A program made the translations under genes and the position numbers. Of a stretch of DNA of 64,000 bases, positions 47,807 through 57,026 are shown piece by piece. Source of the DNA: Pseudomonas sp. (GTDB lineage: Bacteria > Pseudomonadota > Gammaproteobacteria > Pseudomonadales > Pseudomonadaceae); the NCBI RefSeq assembly GCF_017744435.1, contig NZ_JAGIBG010000002.1:124001-188000 (forward strand). Direction: 5' to 3'. The notes under the pieces were generated by a model. That model saw nothing but the letters and a program-made list of their open reading frames with translations. It was not told the DNA's origin and did no database searches. The stretch's first letter is position 1, and every line of letters begins with the position of its first letter.

Positions 47807-48745
47807 TTACCTAGGCTGACGCCGACGCCCCAGCACCTTGCGCACTACATACCGCGGCCGATGCTTGGTCTCCTGGTAAACCCGCCCGACGTACTCCCCC
47901 AAGATCCCGATGCCGATCAACTGCACCCCACCCAGGAACAGGATCGCCGTCATCATCGAGGGGTAGCCCGGCACATCATTGCCGTGCAGCATCTTGTCGA
48001 TCAGCATGTACACCGCAAAGGCAAAGGCGAACAACGACACCCCTGCGCCCACGTAGCTCCAAAGCCGCAGCGGCACGGTGCTGAACGAGGTGATGCCGTC
48101 CAGTGCCAGGTTCCACAAACGCCAGAAACTGAACTTGCTGTTGCCTGCCGCACGCTCCGGCCGGTCGTATTCGACGATCGCGGTGCGAAACCCCACCCAC
48201 GACAGCACACCCTTCATGAACAGCTGCTGCTCGGGCAGTTGGCGGATCGCAGCCACCACCTTGCGGTCGAGCAGGCGGAAATCGCCGACGTTCTCTTCGA
48301 TATGGGTCGAGGCGATACGGTTGTGCAGGCGATAGTAGAAGCGTGCGCTCCAGCGCTTGAGGGGCGTATCGGCGGCTCGGCTACGGCGCTTGGCCAGTAC
48401 CACGTCGGCGCCATCCCGCCACAGCGCGATCATCTGCGCGATGAGGTCGACCGGGTCTTGCAGATCGACATCGATCGGCACCACGGCATCGCCCTCGGCA
48501 TATTCGAGGCCGGCGAACAACGCTGATTCCTTGCCGAAATTGCGCGAAAAGTTGACCACCGTGACCCACTCGTCCCGCGCCGCCAACTCGGCGCAGATGT
48601 CTTCGCTGGCATCGCTGCTGCCGTCGTTGACGAACAGGATCTCCACCGTCACGTCCTGCAGCGTCGGTTCGTTGCGCACTGCGTCATAGAAGCGCTCCAG
48701 GGTGTCCTGCTCGTTAAACACCGGCACGATCAGGGTAATGTTCAT
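47807..48745 (-). CDS. GtrB-like polyprenyl-phosphate glucosyltransferase (GT2)
   Basis: The 312-residue enzyme starts MNITLIVPVFNEQDTLERFY, has the GT2 DxD in VVPIDVDLQDP, and ends with two membrane segments (LWSYVGAGVSLFAFAFAVYM; MMTAILFLGGVQLIGIGILG) followed by YVGRVYQETKHRPRYVVR, all GtrB/DPM1-like. It would transfer glucose from UDP-glucose to undecaprenyl phosphate at the cytoplasmic face. It overlaps the GtrA-like gene by four bases and is the last gene of the cluster. Confidence 0.9.
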   Translation of the reverse strand: MNITLIVPVFNEQDTLERFYDAVRNEPTLQDVTVEILFVNDGSSDASEDICAELAARDEWVTVVNFSRNFGKESALFAGLEYAEGDAVVPIDVDLQDPVDLIAQMIALWRDGADVVLAKRRSRAADTPLKRWSARFYYRLHNRIASTHIEENVGDFRLLDRKVVAAIRQLPEQQLFMKGVLSWVGFRTAIVEYDRPERAAGNSKFSFWRLWNLALDGITSFSTVPLRLWSYVGAGVSLFAFAFAVYMLIDKMLHGNDVPGYPSMMTAILFLGGVQLIGIGILGEYVGRVYQETKHRPRYVVRKVLGRRRQPR

Positions 48746-49110
48746 GAGCCCCTCCGTTTGAACACCACGGTGTGCGAAAAGCAGTAGCCTGCAACCAGAC
48801 TGGTTGCCGAAAAGGTCAGCAAAGTCAGCCAGGGCGACAGACCCGCCAAGTCGGAGAGCGCTCCCAATGCCACGCTGAGGCTGCCCATGCCCAACAGGAA
48901 CAGCAGGTAGCGCTTGCCGGTCGGCCTGACCGCGAAGGTGTAGCGGGCGTTAAGCTGATAGGACACGGTGGCAGCCACAGCAAAAGCCAGCAGGTTGCTC
49001 GGCGCCTGCTTGAGGCCCAGGGCCAGGTGCAGGCCGAAGAACACCAGCCAGTGCACCAGCGTGTTGCCGATGCCGACCAGGCCGTAGCGGGCAAAATGGT
49101 GCCAGGTCAC
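48742..49110 (-). CDS. GtrA-like flippase
   Basis: The 122-residue protein has four membrane segments (VGIGNTLVHWLVFFGLHLAL, LLAFAVAATVSYQLNARYTF, LFLLGMGSLSVALGALSDLA, LLTFSATSLVAGYCFSHTVV), the GtrA fold, with the NARYTF motif seen in the family. It should flip polyprenyl-phosphate-glucose to the periplasmic side. It overlaps both neighbours by four bases. Confidence 0.9.
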   Translation of the reverse strand: MTWHHFARYGLVGIGNTLVHWLVFFGLHLALGLKQAPSNLLAFAVAATVSYQLNARYTFAVRPTGKRYLLFLLGMGSLSVALGALSDLAGLSPWLTLLTFSATSLVAGYCFSHTVVFKRRGS

Positions 49111-50600
49111 TGGCCATTTCCTTCAAGTGGTTTGACCAGCACGTAGGCGTCGTCGCCGACCCGGTGGATGTCATAGAAGCGGTTCGACACTTGCGGCGTC
49201 GGGCTGGCCGCCAGTACCTGTTGCCGGTCCAGCGGTGGTGGCTGGTAGAACGTGTGCAGGTCGTCGATGCCCACGCGGGGCAGCATCTCGGGTAGCACCA
49301 GGTAGTTGTAGGCGTGGACCTTCGCCATGGCCGGCATGGCCTGCAAGGTGCCCGCCGCCGCTGGAATCCAGGGGCGTTTCAACCAGTAGCCGAGCACGTA
49401 GTAATGCTCTGCCTTGCCCAGCGAAAGCAGATCATGGGCCAACATCTGCGCGATGGACTGATGCAACGTTTTCTGCAAGACCAGCACCCGGCCATAGGCG
49501 AACGAGAACGACAGCATGAACAGCAAGGGCGCGATCAACGCCAGCAAACGCAAGCGCGGCCAACGAGTCAAAGCTCGGTGGACCAGGAAATACAGCAGCA
49601 TCAACAAGACACCCAGCCCCATCAACACCCGTACCGACTGCTCGAACTCCGCCAGCAACAGGATCAAGCCGGGGACGCACAGGACAACCAGCACAATCGC
49701 CATCAACATGGCTGCCATCAAGCCCAGTCGCTCGCCCGCAGCGGCTGGGCGTTGCCATACACGCTGCAACTCACGCAGCAATGCCAATACGGCGCAGAGC
49801 AGCAGGAGCGCGAACAGCCAGGCATTACCCGGGGTGATCAGCAAACTGACGACCTCGGCCGTGGTCCTCAGTCGTACCAAAGCTTCGGTCGGCCATCGAC
49901 CATCCAGGGGCAACAAGCCGCCGCGCGTCGAGGTCACCAGCCAGGCGCTGCTGGCGTAGTACAGCAAAACGCCGAGCAGAAGCTGCCCCGCACGTGCCGC
50001 AGCCAGCCGGCAGATCACAGTACCCCGGTCAGCCTCGATCACTCGACGCATCACCTCCAGCGCACAGAGCCCGGCAAACACGTTGACGCTGGGCTGATAG
50101 AGCGCAGCGCCGGCAGCCCCCAGCAAAGCCCCACACAACCCGTCACGCCAGCGCTGCGTACCCAGCGTGATGGCCCAGACTGCCGCTGCCATGGACAACG
50201 CCATGCTGGCGCCGTCGTACTGGTAGGAAAGGTTCTGCAGGAAATACGGTTGGAACCACAAGGGCAACACCAACAGCACGCTACTCAGGCTCGGTGTCTC
50301 GAACCAGTAGTGCAGCAAACGCACCAGCGCGTAACCGGTTACCAGCACCACCAGCAGCAGCGGCAATGGATAGAGGTTCACAGCAGCGGGGGCGAAACTG
50401 AGTGCAGCGAACAAGGCGACCATCAACGGCCGCCCTACGTCCATCCAGTCATTGCGCGCCAGATGCTCACGGGCGTAGTCGTCGAGAAACGGCATGTCGG
50501 CCATCAGCAACGGCAGGACATGCAGCAGCAACGCCGCGCAGCAGAGCAGCCACAGTTGTACAGGCGTAAGTGGCTTGTCCCATGACGGCGGTGGCGGCAT
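49107..50600 (-). CDS. GtrII/GtrC-like membrane glucosyltransferase
   Basis: The 497-residue protein has about ten membrane segments and an N-terminal DDYAREHLARNDWMDVGRPL, the DDxxR-like motif of serotype-converting GtrII glucosyltransferases, followed by QNLSYQYDGASMALSMAAAV. It would attach the flipped glucose to O-antigen or another periplasmic glycan. The variable third gene of gtr cassettes is what sets specificity. It is the first gene of the three-gene unit; its glycan target is unknown. Confidence 0.82.
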   Translation of the reverse strand: MPPPPSWDKPLTPVQLWLLCCAALLLHVLPLLMADMPFLDDYAREHLARNDWMDVGRPLMVALFAALSFAPAAVNLYPLPLLLVVLVTGYALVRLLHYWFETPSLSSVLLVLPLWFQPYFLQNLSYQYDGASMALSMAAAVWAITLGTQRWRDGLCGALLGAAGAALYQPSVNVFAGLCALEVMRRVIEADRGTVICRLAAARAGQLLLGVLLYYASSAWLVTSTRGGLLPLDGRWPTEALVRLRTTAEVVSLLITPGNAWLFALLLLCAVLALLRELQRVWQRPAAAGERLGLMAAMLMAIVLVVLCVPGLILLLAEFEQSVRVLMGLGVLLMLLYFLVHRALTRWPRLRLLALIAPLLFMLSFSFAYGRVLVLQKTLHQSIAQMLAHDLLSLGKAEHYYVLGYWLKRPWIPAAAGTLQAMPAMAKVHAYNYLVLPEMLPRVGIDDLHTFYQPPPLDRQQVLAASPTPQVSNRFYDIHRVGDDAYVLVKPLEGNGQ

Positions 50601-50677
50601 CTCCTTTCCCCGGATATGGACTCCCGCAGAAAAGTCTAGCCAGCCGCCAACGCCCTATCCGGCATTTTTTGGCAGCC

Positions 50678-51571
50678 TCAAGCCATGGCAGCAGCCGGCT
50701 TGGGCCGAGGCTTGCGGAACACCAGCACATTGCCTGCCATTACCGCCACCAGGCCCAACAGCGCCGGTGTCGTCCACTGGTAGCCTTCGGCAAAGGCCGA
50801 CACGTTCAGCGCCACCAGCGGGAACAGCACGGTGCAATAGGCCGCCCGCTCCGGCCCCATGCGCCCGACCAGGGTCAGGTAGGCGGTGAAGCCGATCACC
50901 GAGCCAGGGATGACCAGGTACAGCAGCGAGCCGATGTAGCGGGTGTTCCATTCCATGGCGAAGGGGATGCCGCTGATCAGGCAATACACGGCCAGCATCG
51001 ACGCGCCATAGACCATGCCCCAGGCATTGGTGGTCATGGGCTTGAGCCCGGCCTTCTGCTGCATGCTGGAAAGCATGTTGCCGGCCGAGAAGCACAGCGT
51101 GCCAAGCAGTGCCAGGCCCAGGCCGTACAGGGTTTCGCGGCTGGCCGTGTGGTGCGAAAGCTCGGGCCAGAACAGCAGGCCCAGGCCGAGCAAGCCAAGC
51201 GCACCACCACCGAGGACATTGCTGGCGATCTTCTGGCCGAAGAAGATCCGCGCGTTGAGGGCATTCCACAAGGTGGCAGTGGAGAACACCACGGCGATCA
51301 GGCCGCTGGCGATCCATTGGCTGGCCGTGAGGAAGCACATGAAGTTGACGCAGAACAGGCAGAAACCCTGCGCCAGGCAGATCAGGTGGCCACGCCGGTT
51401 CATCGGCTGCAGGCGGCGGGTGAGCAGAAGAATGGCGAACAGGATCAGGCCGGCCAGGGCGAAGCGGTAGACGATCGACACCGGAATGGCGACGACGCCC
51501 AGTTGCAGTTTCAGGGCGATCCAGGTGGTGCCCCAGATCAGGACGGTGAGCAGGTACAAAGAGAGGTTCAT
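50678..51571 (-). CDS. EamA/DMT-family transporter
   Basis: The 297-residue inner-membrane protein starts MNLSLYLLTVLIWGTTWIAL and has ten membrane segments in two EamA repeats (first about residues 5-135, second about 150-290). The WGTTWIALKLQLG and PVSIVYRFALAGLILF segments fit the YoaV-like amino acid/metabolite exporters. It is divergent from an AraC-type regulator 148 bases away that may control it. Confidence 0.88.
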   Translation of the reverse strand: MNLSLYLLTVLIWGTTWIALKLQLGVVAIPVSIVYRFALAGLILFAILLLTRRLQPMNRRGHLICLAQGFCLFCVNFMCFLTASQWIASGLIAVVFSTATLWNALNARIFFGQKIASNVLGGGALGLLGLGLLFWPELSHHTASRETLYGLGLALLGTLCFSAGNMLSSMQQKAGLKPMTTNAWGMVYGASMLAVYCLISGIPFAMEWNTRYIGSLLYLVIPGSVIGFTAYLTLVGRMGPERAAYCTVLFPLVALNVSAFAEGYQWTTPALLGLVAVMAGNVLVFRKPRPKPAAAMA

Positions 51572-51719
51572 GGCGGCGGTTCCTTGGGCCTTTCAAATTC
51601 AACGCCATCAGTGTTCTCCCTGCCCACCACCCTGCGCTTGCACAAATTTGCGCTTTTTGCCCACTGGTGGCTGTCAGCGAAACGTTGGCGCAGTACGATG
51701 AGCGCCAGAGGACCCGCCC

Positions 51720-52595
51720 ATGACGCCACTCACCCAGCTGCAAGTGTTCAACGCCATGCATGCCTCGCCCAACGCGCGGCTGGAGCTGAGCGCGCACCTG
51801 GGCGACGGGCTGGCGGCGGCGTTGTGGAGCAACCGCGACGATGCCCGCGACTACCAGGCGCCGAGCCATCACACGCTGTCGTGCTACATCGCCGACGGCA
51901 CCGGTACCTTCCGTCGCCAGCGCCCGGCCGACAAGGGCGGGCCGGACAAACTGTGCATCATGCCGGCGGGGCACGAATCGAACTGGGTGGTGAATGGTGC
52001 AATCCGCCTGGCCCACCTGTACATCAGCGAAGCGCAGTTCGCCCTGGGCTGCGTGCGCCTGCTTGACCGCGAACCCCGCGAACTGCAGCTGCGAGAAGCC
52101 ACCTTCCTGGACGACCCGCAGCAATCCGTGCGCTTTCGCCAGCTGATCACCCTGGACTGGGATGAACCCGCCGAACGCCTGTTGGCCAGCAGCCTGGCCC
52201 ACGAGATCGTCGACCATGCCGTGCTCAGCCAGGTTGGCCTGCGCCAGGGGTTGCGCCTGAAAGGCGGGTTGGCGCCTAGCCTGCGCCGGCAACTGGTGGA
52301 ATACATCGAGGCGCACCTCGACCAGCCGATTACCCTGGGTGAACTGGCACTGCGCTGCAACCTGTCCGAATACCACTTCGCGCGGATGTTCCGCACCAGT
52401 TTCGGCTTGCCACCCCATCAGTATCTGCTGGCGCGGCGCCTGCATCGCGCTTGCCAGCTGCTGCGCCTGGGCGAGCTGCCCCTGGGCCAGGTGGCGCTGC
52501 TGTGCGGCTTCGCCAGCGCCAGCCATTTCAGCAACCGCTTCCGCCAGGCATTCGGTGCAACCCCAGGCAATTACCGTATGGCCATTCGCGGCTAA
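51720..52595 (+). CDS. AraC-family transcriptional regulator
   Basis: The 291-residue regulator has an N-terminal cupin-like sensor domain and a C-terminal double HTH (VEYIEAHLDQPITLGELALR, then LGQVALLCGFASASHFSNRF and FGATPGNYRM). It is divergent from the DMT transporter gene. The last codons and the stop (GGC TAA) lie inside the left end of a REP element, so the C-terminal AIRG comes from repeat sequence. Confidence 0.88.
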   Translation: MTPLTQLQVFNAMHASPNARLELSAHLGDGLAAALWSNRDDARDYQAPSHHTLSCYIADGTGTFRRQRPADKGGPDKLCIMPAGHESNWVVNGAIRLAHLYISEAQFALGCVRLLDREPRELQLREATFLDDPQQSVRFRQLITLDWDEPAERLLASSLAHEIVDHAVLSQVGLRQGLRLKGGLAPSLRRQLVEYIEAHLDQPITLGELALRCNLSEYHFARMFRTSFGLPPHQYLLARRLHRACQLLRLGELPLGQVALLCGFASASHFSNRFRQAFGATPGNYRMAIRG

Positions 52596-52655
52596 AGCCG
52601 CTCCCACAGGTACTGCGCCGTCTCTGTGGGAGCGGCTTTAGCCGCGAAGAGGCCG
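52584..52655. repeat. REP doublet (REPIN) overlapping the end of the AraC gene
   Basis: Facing units with inner stems CGGCTAAAGCCG and CGGCTTTAGCCG and a short spacer, the right one ending GCGAAGAGGCCGG. It covers the AraC stop codon and lies between convergent genes. Confidence 0.85.
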
Positions 52656-52673
52656 GCACAGGCTGCACAAGGT

Positions 52674-55064
52674 TCAAAACTCGAAAGTGCCCGACAGGCT
52701 CACCTGCCGCGCATCGCCAATCGCCACGAAATACTGGTTCACCGCCGAGCTGTAGTAGACCTTGTCGAACAGGTTCTTCACGTTCAGCTGCAAGCGCACG
52801 TTGTGCTCGTCGAGCTTGGTCTCGTAGGTGGCGAACGCATCGGCCACGGTGTAGCTCGGCAGGTCGAAGGTATTGGTCGAGTTCCCCGGCCGCTCGCCTA
52901 CATAGCGCGCCCCGGCGCCGAAACGCAGGCGATCGCCGCCGAACAGGCTGCCGAAGTCATACACCGCCGACAGCGAACCGGTGTGCCGGGCCACGTTCTG
53001 CAGGCGGTTGCCTTCAAGGTCGGGATCCTTGGTCACCTTGGCATCGGTATAGGCGTAACTGCCGATCAGGCTCCAGCGCTCGCTGAGTTGCCCGGTCAGG
53101 TCGAGTTCGACACCCCGCGAGCTGACTTCCCCTGCGTTGCTGTAGACCGTCTCGCCGGTGCCACTGTCGAAGTTGGCGACCAGCACGTTGCGCTTGGTGA
53201 TATCGAACAGCGCCAGGGTACCGGTGAGGCTGCCCGGCATGTCGAGCTTGGCCCCCAGCTCCCAGGACTTGCCCTCCTCCGGCGCCACCGACGAGTCCAG
53301 CACCACGCCACCGGTCAGCGGGGCGATGCTGGAGTTGGGCTTGAACGACTCGCTGTAGCTGCCATACAACGACAGCTGGTCATCGACCTTGTAGACGATG
53401 CCCGCATGGGGCACCCAGGCTTGGCCGTTGCTGTCGGTATTGGCCTTGAACGGGCGACCGCGGCCGGCGTACTGGTCGTATTGCTGGTAACGCGCGCCAG
53501 CGACCAGGATCCAATGTTCGTCCAGGTGCAGCGCGTCCTGTACGAACAAGGCGTCGGTGCGCAGCTTGTCGGTCTGGTCGCTGTCGCTGGCGCGCACCGT
53601 GGTGCCCTCCACTTCCTGGCCGTAGACCGGGTTCAGGTAGCTGAAGGTGGATTGCGAGGTCTGACGGATCAGGTCGCCGCGAAAGATCTTGCGGTCTTCG
53701 TGGTCGATGCCGAACAACAGGTCGTTCTGCATGCCGGCCAGTTCGACATTGCCATTGAGGCTCAAGGTGGCGAACTGGTCGCGGCTCATGGCGTTGTGGG
53801 TGCCATCGATGCTGCGTGTCAGCGTGCCTTTGGCCTCGTTCACGCCGGTGACGCGAACCTGGCTGGCATCATAGGTCTCGCGGTTGAAGCTGTAGCCGAA
53901 ATGCAGCTTCCAGTCGTCGGTCAACTGGTGGTCGACCTCCAGGCGGTACAGGTCGGAGCGCCCTTCCATGTCGTTGAACGGCTCGTCCAGGCGGCGGGTA
54001 GCCGGAATGTCCAGCGGGTGGCCGTTGCTGCCGAATGCCGTGCCGCGGTCGAACGGATAGAGGAATTCGCGGTGCTCATAGGCCAGCACCACCTGGGTGT
54101 CCTCGCCGAGCCAGGCCAGCGACGGCGCCACCAGCGACTCGCGATGCACGCCGAAGTTGCGCCAGTAGTCCTCGTCCTCGTGGTCAACGATGAGGCGGTA
54201 GGCGAAGTTGCTGTCGCCCAGTGCGCCGGTGCTGTCGAAACCACCGCCGCTGCCGTTCTTGCCGCTGCCGTAGGTGGAGCCACGCACGGTCAGGGCGTTG
54301 TACTGCTGCAGTTGCGGGCGCTTGCTGACCACGTTGATCACCCCGCCTGGGTCCTGAATGCCGTACAGCAGCGAGGCCGGGCCCTTGAGCACTTCGACCC
54401 GCTCGGTGCTGGCGTTCAGGCTGCGGCCCTGCACCAGCGGCATGCCGTCGCGCATGATCGAGCCGTCGCGGTTGTCACCGAAGCCGCGCTTCATCACCGT
54501 GTCGGAGGTGCCACCGAAGTTGTTGCCCTGGGTGATGCCGCTGACGTTGGCCAGGGCGTCGTCGAGGTTGCGCGGGGCCTGGTCGCGGATGACCTGGGCC
54601 GGCACCACGTTGATCGCCTGGGGGATGTCCTGGGACGGGCCCTGGCCGCGCATGATCGAGGCACTGGCGGGTGGCTGATAGCTATAGCTGTCCATTTGCG
54701 AGGTCACCGTGGTGGCCTGCAAGTTGAGGGCGCCCGAGGTATCCACAGGTTCGAGGGTCAGGGTGCGTGCGTCGAGGCGGCGCCAGGTCAGGCCGCTGTT
54801 GCCCAGCAGCTGTTGCAGGGCCTCTTCGGCACTGAACGCGCCGTTGACGGCCGGGGCCTGCACGCTGGGCAGTTCGAGGGTGTAGACCACGCTCTGGCCA
54901 GTGGCACGGCTGAACGCGTTGAGGGCTTGAGCCAACGGCTGGCTGGCCTGGGCGAAGGTGTGCAGCTGGCGTTGCTCGGCGGCCATCAGACCAGGGGCAG
55001 CGGCGATGGCCGAGCAAGCAGAAAGGCCGAGCCAGAGGGGGACGCAACGCGGAGAGAACTTCAT
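52674..55064 (-). CDS. TonB-dependent siderophore receptor with N-terminal signalling domain
   Basis: The 796-residue precursor has a signal peptide (LGLSACSAIAAAPGLMAAE), a STN signalling domain at about residues 34-108 (FAQASQPLAQALNAFSRATG, FSAEEALQQLLGNSGLTWRR), a plug with ERVEVLKGPASLLYGIQDPG, and a 22-strand barrel ending SLSGTFEF with terminal Phe. The STN domain means it signals to a FecR-type anti-sigma factor when ferric siderophore binds. It resembles FpvA/FiuA-type receptors. It lies 102 bases downstream of the FecR gene on the same strand. Confidence 0.93.
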   Translation of the reverse strand: MKFSPRCVPLWLGLSACSAIAAAPGLMAAEQRQLHTFAQASQPLAQALNAFSRATGQSVVYTLELPSVQAPAVNGAFSAEEALQQLLGNSGLTWRRLDARTLTLEPVDTSGALNLQATTVTSQMDSYSYQPPASASIMRGQGPSQDIPQAINVVPAQVIRDQAPRNLDDALANVSGITQGNNFGGTSDTVMKRGFGDNRDGSIMRDGMPLVQGRSLNASTERVEVLKGPASLLYGIQDPGGVINVVSKRPQLQQYNALTVRGSTYGSGKNGSGGGFDSTGALGDSNFAYRLIVDHEDEDYWRNFGVHRESLVAPSLAWLGEDTQVVLAYEHREFLYPFDRGTAFGSNGHPLDIPATRRLDEPFNDMEGRSDLYRLEVDHQLTDDWKLHFGYSFNRETYDASQVRVTGVNEAKGTLTRSIDGTHNAMSRDQFATLSLNGNVELAGMQNDLLFGIDHEDRKIFRGDLIRQTSQSTFSYLNPVYGQEVEGTTVRASDSDQTDKLRTDALFVQDALHLDEHWILVAGARYQQYDQYAGRGRPFKANTDSNGQAWVPHAGIVYKVDDQLSLYGSYSESFKPNSSIAPLTGGVVLDSSVAPEEGKSWELGAKLDMPGSLTGTLALFDITKRNVLVANFDSGTGETVYSNAGEVSSRGVELDLTGQLSERWSLIGSYAYTDAKVTKDPDLEGNRLQNVARHTGSLSAVYDFGSLFGGDRLRFGAGARYVGERPGNSTNTFDLPSYTVADAFATYETKLDEHNVRLQLNVKNLFDKVYYSSAVNQYFVAIGDARQVSLSGTFEF

Positions 55065-55166
55065 GGACGCTGACCTGTGAGAGGGTTATTACTGCGAATG
55101 AATCGCACTTCCACTCATTACACGGATGCCAACTCCAGTTACCTCATCCGCTTTTGAAATTTTTTG

Positions 55167-56147
55167 TCAGCGGATTACAGTCAGCCGCCCCAACAAGGTT
55201 TGCCGCGAGAAACCCAGCACCTTGCCCAGCGAGTCCAGTGCTGCCAAAGGCTCATCTGCCGGGAAGCTGCCGCTGACCTTGCGCTGCCCCAACTCGCCGT
55301 CGAGCATCACGATGCGGCCGGGGTAGTAGCGGCCCAGGTCTGCCACCACCTGTGCCAGCGGCACCTGGTAGTAGTTCAGCCAGCCTTGGCGCCAGGCCAG
55401 GCGGCTGTCGCTGTCCACGCTCGCCAGCTCGCCTGTTTGCCCGTCGGCATAGGCCAGCTGCTGATTGGCCGTCAGTACCTGGCCGGCCTGCCCCGCTGCC
55501 GGGATGACCGCCACGCGCCCGCTGCGCACGATGACCTGCGCGCCCTGCCCCTGGTCACGCACTTCGAACTGCGTACCCAGTACCCGTACCTCGCCGCCAG
55601 CAGCCTCCACCACGAATGGCTGCCCCGTATGGGTAACCTGGAAAAACGCTGCGCCATGCAACAGCCGCACGCGTCGTTCACCTTGCTTGAAATCGACGGC
55701 GATGGCACTGCCCGCATCCAGAGTCACCTGTGACTGGTCTGCCAAGGTCACCAGGCGAATCCCATCACTGCTGCTGAAATCGGCCTGCAGGTTCAGCAGC
55801 CAGTCACCGGGCCGCCAACCGCCCGCCATGCTGACGGCCAGCACCAGGCAGGCCGCTGCCAAAGCCATGCCGGCGCGCCGCCAATGCCCTTTGCCAGGCG
55901 GCTTGGCCATGGCCTCCAAGTAGCGCTGCAAATCTGCCTGTTCTTCCTCGGCCAGACGCGCTGCCGGTGCTTCGCTGAGTTGCCACAGCAACTGGGCCTC
56001 GGCGTAGGCTTCGCGATGCTTCGGGTCTTCCAGCAACCAGCGCTTGAACGCCGCGCTGCTGGCCGCTGCCGGCTGTTCGTTGATGCGGATCAGCCACTGC
56101 AAGGCAGCCTCGGACTGGGCTGCGGTGATCAGGTCTGGATGGCTCAT
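55167..56147 (-). CDS. FecR-family anti-sigma / sigma regulator
   Basis: The 326-residue protein starts MSHPDLITAAQSEAALQWLI with the DUF4880 N-terminus (SSAAFKRWLLEDPKHREAYA), a membrane segment near residue 100 (GMALAAACLVLAVSMAGG), the FecR domain (RLVTLADQSQVTLDAGSAIA; VRLLHGAAFFQVTH) and a C-terminal STN-like part. It carries the signal from the STN-bearing receptor across the membrane to the sigma factor. It overlaps the sigma gene by four bases. Confidence 0.92.
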   Translation of the reverse strand: MSHPDLITAAQSEAALQWLIRINEQPAAASSAAFKRWLLEDPKHREAYAEAQLLWQLSEAPAARLAEEEQADLQRYLEAMAKPPGKGHWRRAGMALAAACLVLAVSMAGGWRPGDWLLNLQADFSSSDGIRLVTLADQSQVTLDAGSAIAVDFKQGERRVRLLHGAAFFQVTHTGQPFVVEAAGGEVRVLGTQFEVRDQGQGAQVIVRSGRVAVIPAAGQAGQVLTANQQLAYADGQTGELASVDSDSRLAWRQGWLNYYQVPLAQVVADLGRYYPGRIVMLDGELGQRKVSGSFPADEPLAALDSLGKVLGFSRQTLLGRLTVIR

Positions 56148-56710
56148 CGGCGGGCGCTCCCAGGCCTGCGAGTGAAGGTCGCGGGCTCGGCAACACTGGC
56201 CTTGCACGCTTCGAGGGCGCGCATCATATGCTTTTCCACACTGCTCTGGGAAAGCTGCATGGCCTTGGCGATTTCACCGTACGTGCAGCCGTGGACGCGA
56301 TTGAGCAGAAAGATCTGCCGGGTGCGCTCGGGCAGGGCTCGCAGGGCGGCCTCCACACGCTGCAGGTCATGATCGACCTCGACGGCCTGCTCGGGCGCCT
56401 GGGCCAGTCCGGCTTCATCCAACGGCAGCGAGGCTTCGGCGACGCGTTCGCGGCTGCCCTCACTGCGCAGGTGATCAATGGCCAGGTTGCCAGCGCAGCG
56501 CAACAGGTAGGTGTCGAGCGCTTCGACCTTGACCTCGGGGCGGCGCCAGAAGCGCAGGAACAGTTCCTGCACCAGGTCGGACGCGGTGGCACGGCAACCT
56601 ACCCGGCGACTGACCAGCGCCTCCATGCGCGCACGCTGGGCCAGGAACACCTCGACGAAGCGCGCGCGGGTACCGTCGCTGTTGGTTTCGTTCAAGGCAT
56701 CACCCGGCAA
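56144..56710 (-). CDS. ECF sigma factor, FecI-like iron-starvation type
   Basis: The protein (188 residues from the TTG at 56710) has sigma region 2 (RATASDLVQELFLRFWRRPE) and region 4 with an HTH (RVHGCTYGEIAKAMQLSQSS, VEKHMMRAL). This is the FecI/PvdS-like iron-starvation group. The start is uncertain: a second TTG lies five codons on, and no ATG fits. The first start overlaps DUF3325 by 11 bases. It probably transcribes the receptor gene. Confidence 0.9.
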   Translation of the reverse strand: MPGDALNETNSDGTRARFVEVFLAQRARMEALVSRRVGCRATASDLVQELFLRFWRRPEVKVEALDTYLLRCAGNLAIDHLRSEGSRERVAEASLPLDEAGLAQAPEQAVEVDHDLQRVEAALRALPERTRQIFLLNRVHGCTYGEIAKAMQLSQSSVEKHMMRALEACKASVAEPATFTRRPGSARR

Positions 56711-57026
56711 ATACAGCCAACAGCGGGCCCAGCACCAGGCTGACAGCAGCCAGCCCCAGCAGCACGCGTGGCAGATAGGGCAAGCCGAACACCCACAGGG
56801 TGACGCCGGCCATCAACAGCGCGACCCACTCCACCAGACCGTGAGCCCAGCCACGCCAGTGAACGCAGAGGAACAGCGACAAAGTCAGCAACAGCCAGCC
56901 CGCAACGCGCAGTGCACGCAACTGACCGGGACCGGGCTTGCGCTTGAGCAGCTCGCTGAAGTGTTTGTCCATCGCCAGGCACAATGCGGCGAAGCCGGCG
57001 TATCCGATCAGGGCAATACTCAGCAT
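56700..57026 (-). CDS. DUF3325 membrane protein
   Basis: The 108-residue protein starts MLSIALIGYAGFAALCLAMD and has three membrane segments (1-18; LRVAGWLLLTLSLFLCVH; LVEWVALLMAGVTLWVFG, with a further hydrophobic end VLLGLAAVSLVLGPLLAVFA). It has the length and look of DUF3325, commonly linked with TonB receptors and PepSY proteins in Pseudomonas. Its start overlaps the PepSY stop by ATGA. Function unknown. Confidence 0.85.
   Translation of the reverse strand: MLSIALIGYAGFAALCLAMDKHFSELLKRKPGPGQLRALRVAGWLLLTLSLFLCVHWRGWAHGLVEWVALLMAGVTLWVFGLPYLPRVLLGLAAVSLVLGPLLAVFAG

Noticed and set aside
55065..55166. Fur box or FecI-type promoter just upstream of the TonB receptor
   Set aside because: A TGCGA-N5-TCGCA dyad and a GGTAAC box are present, but spacing and match are too weak to call.
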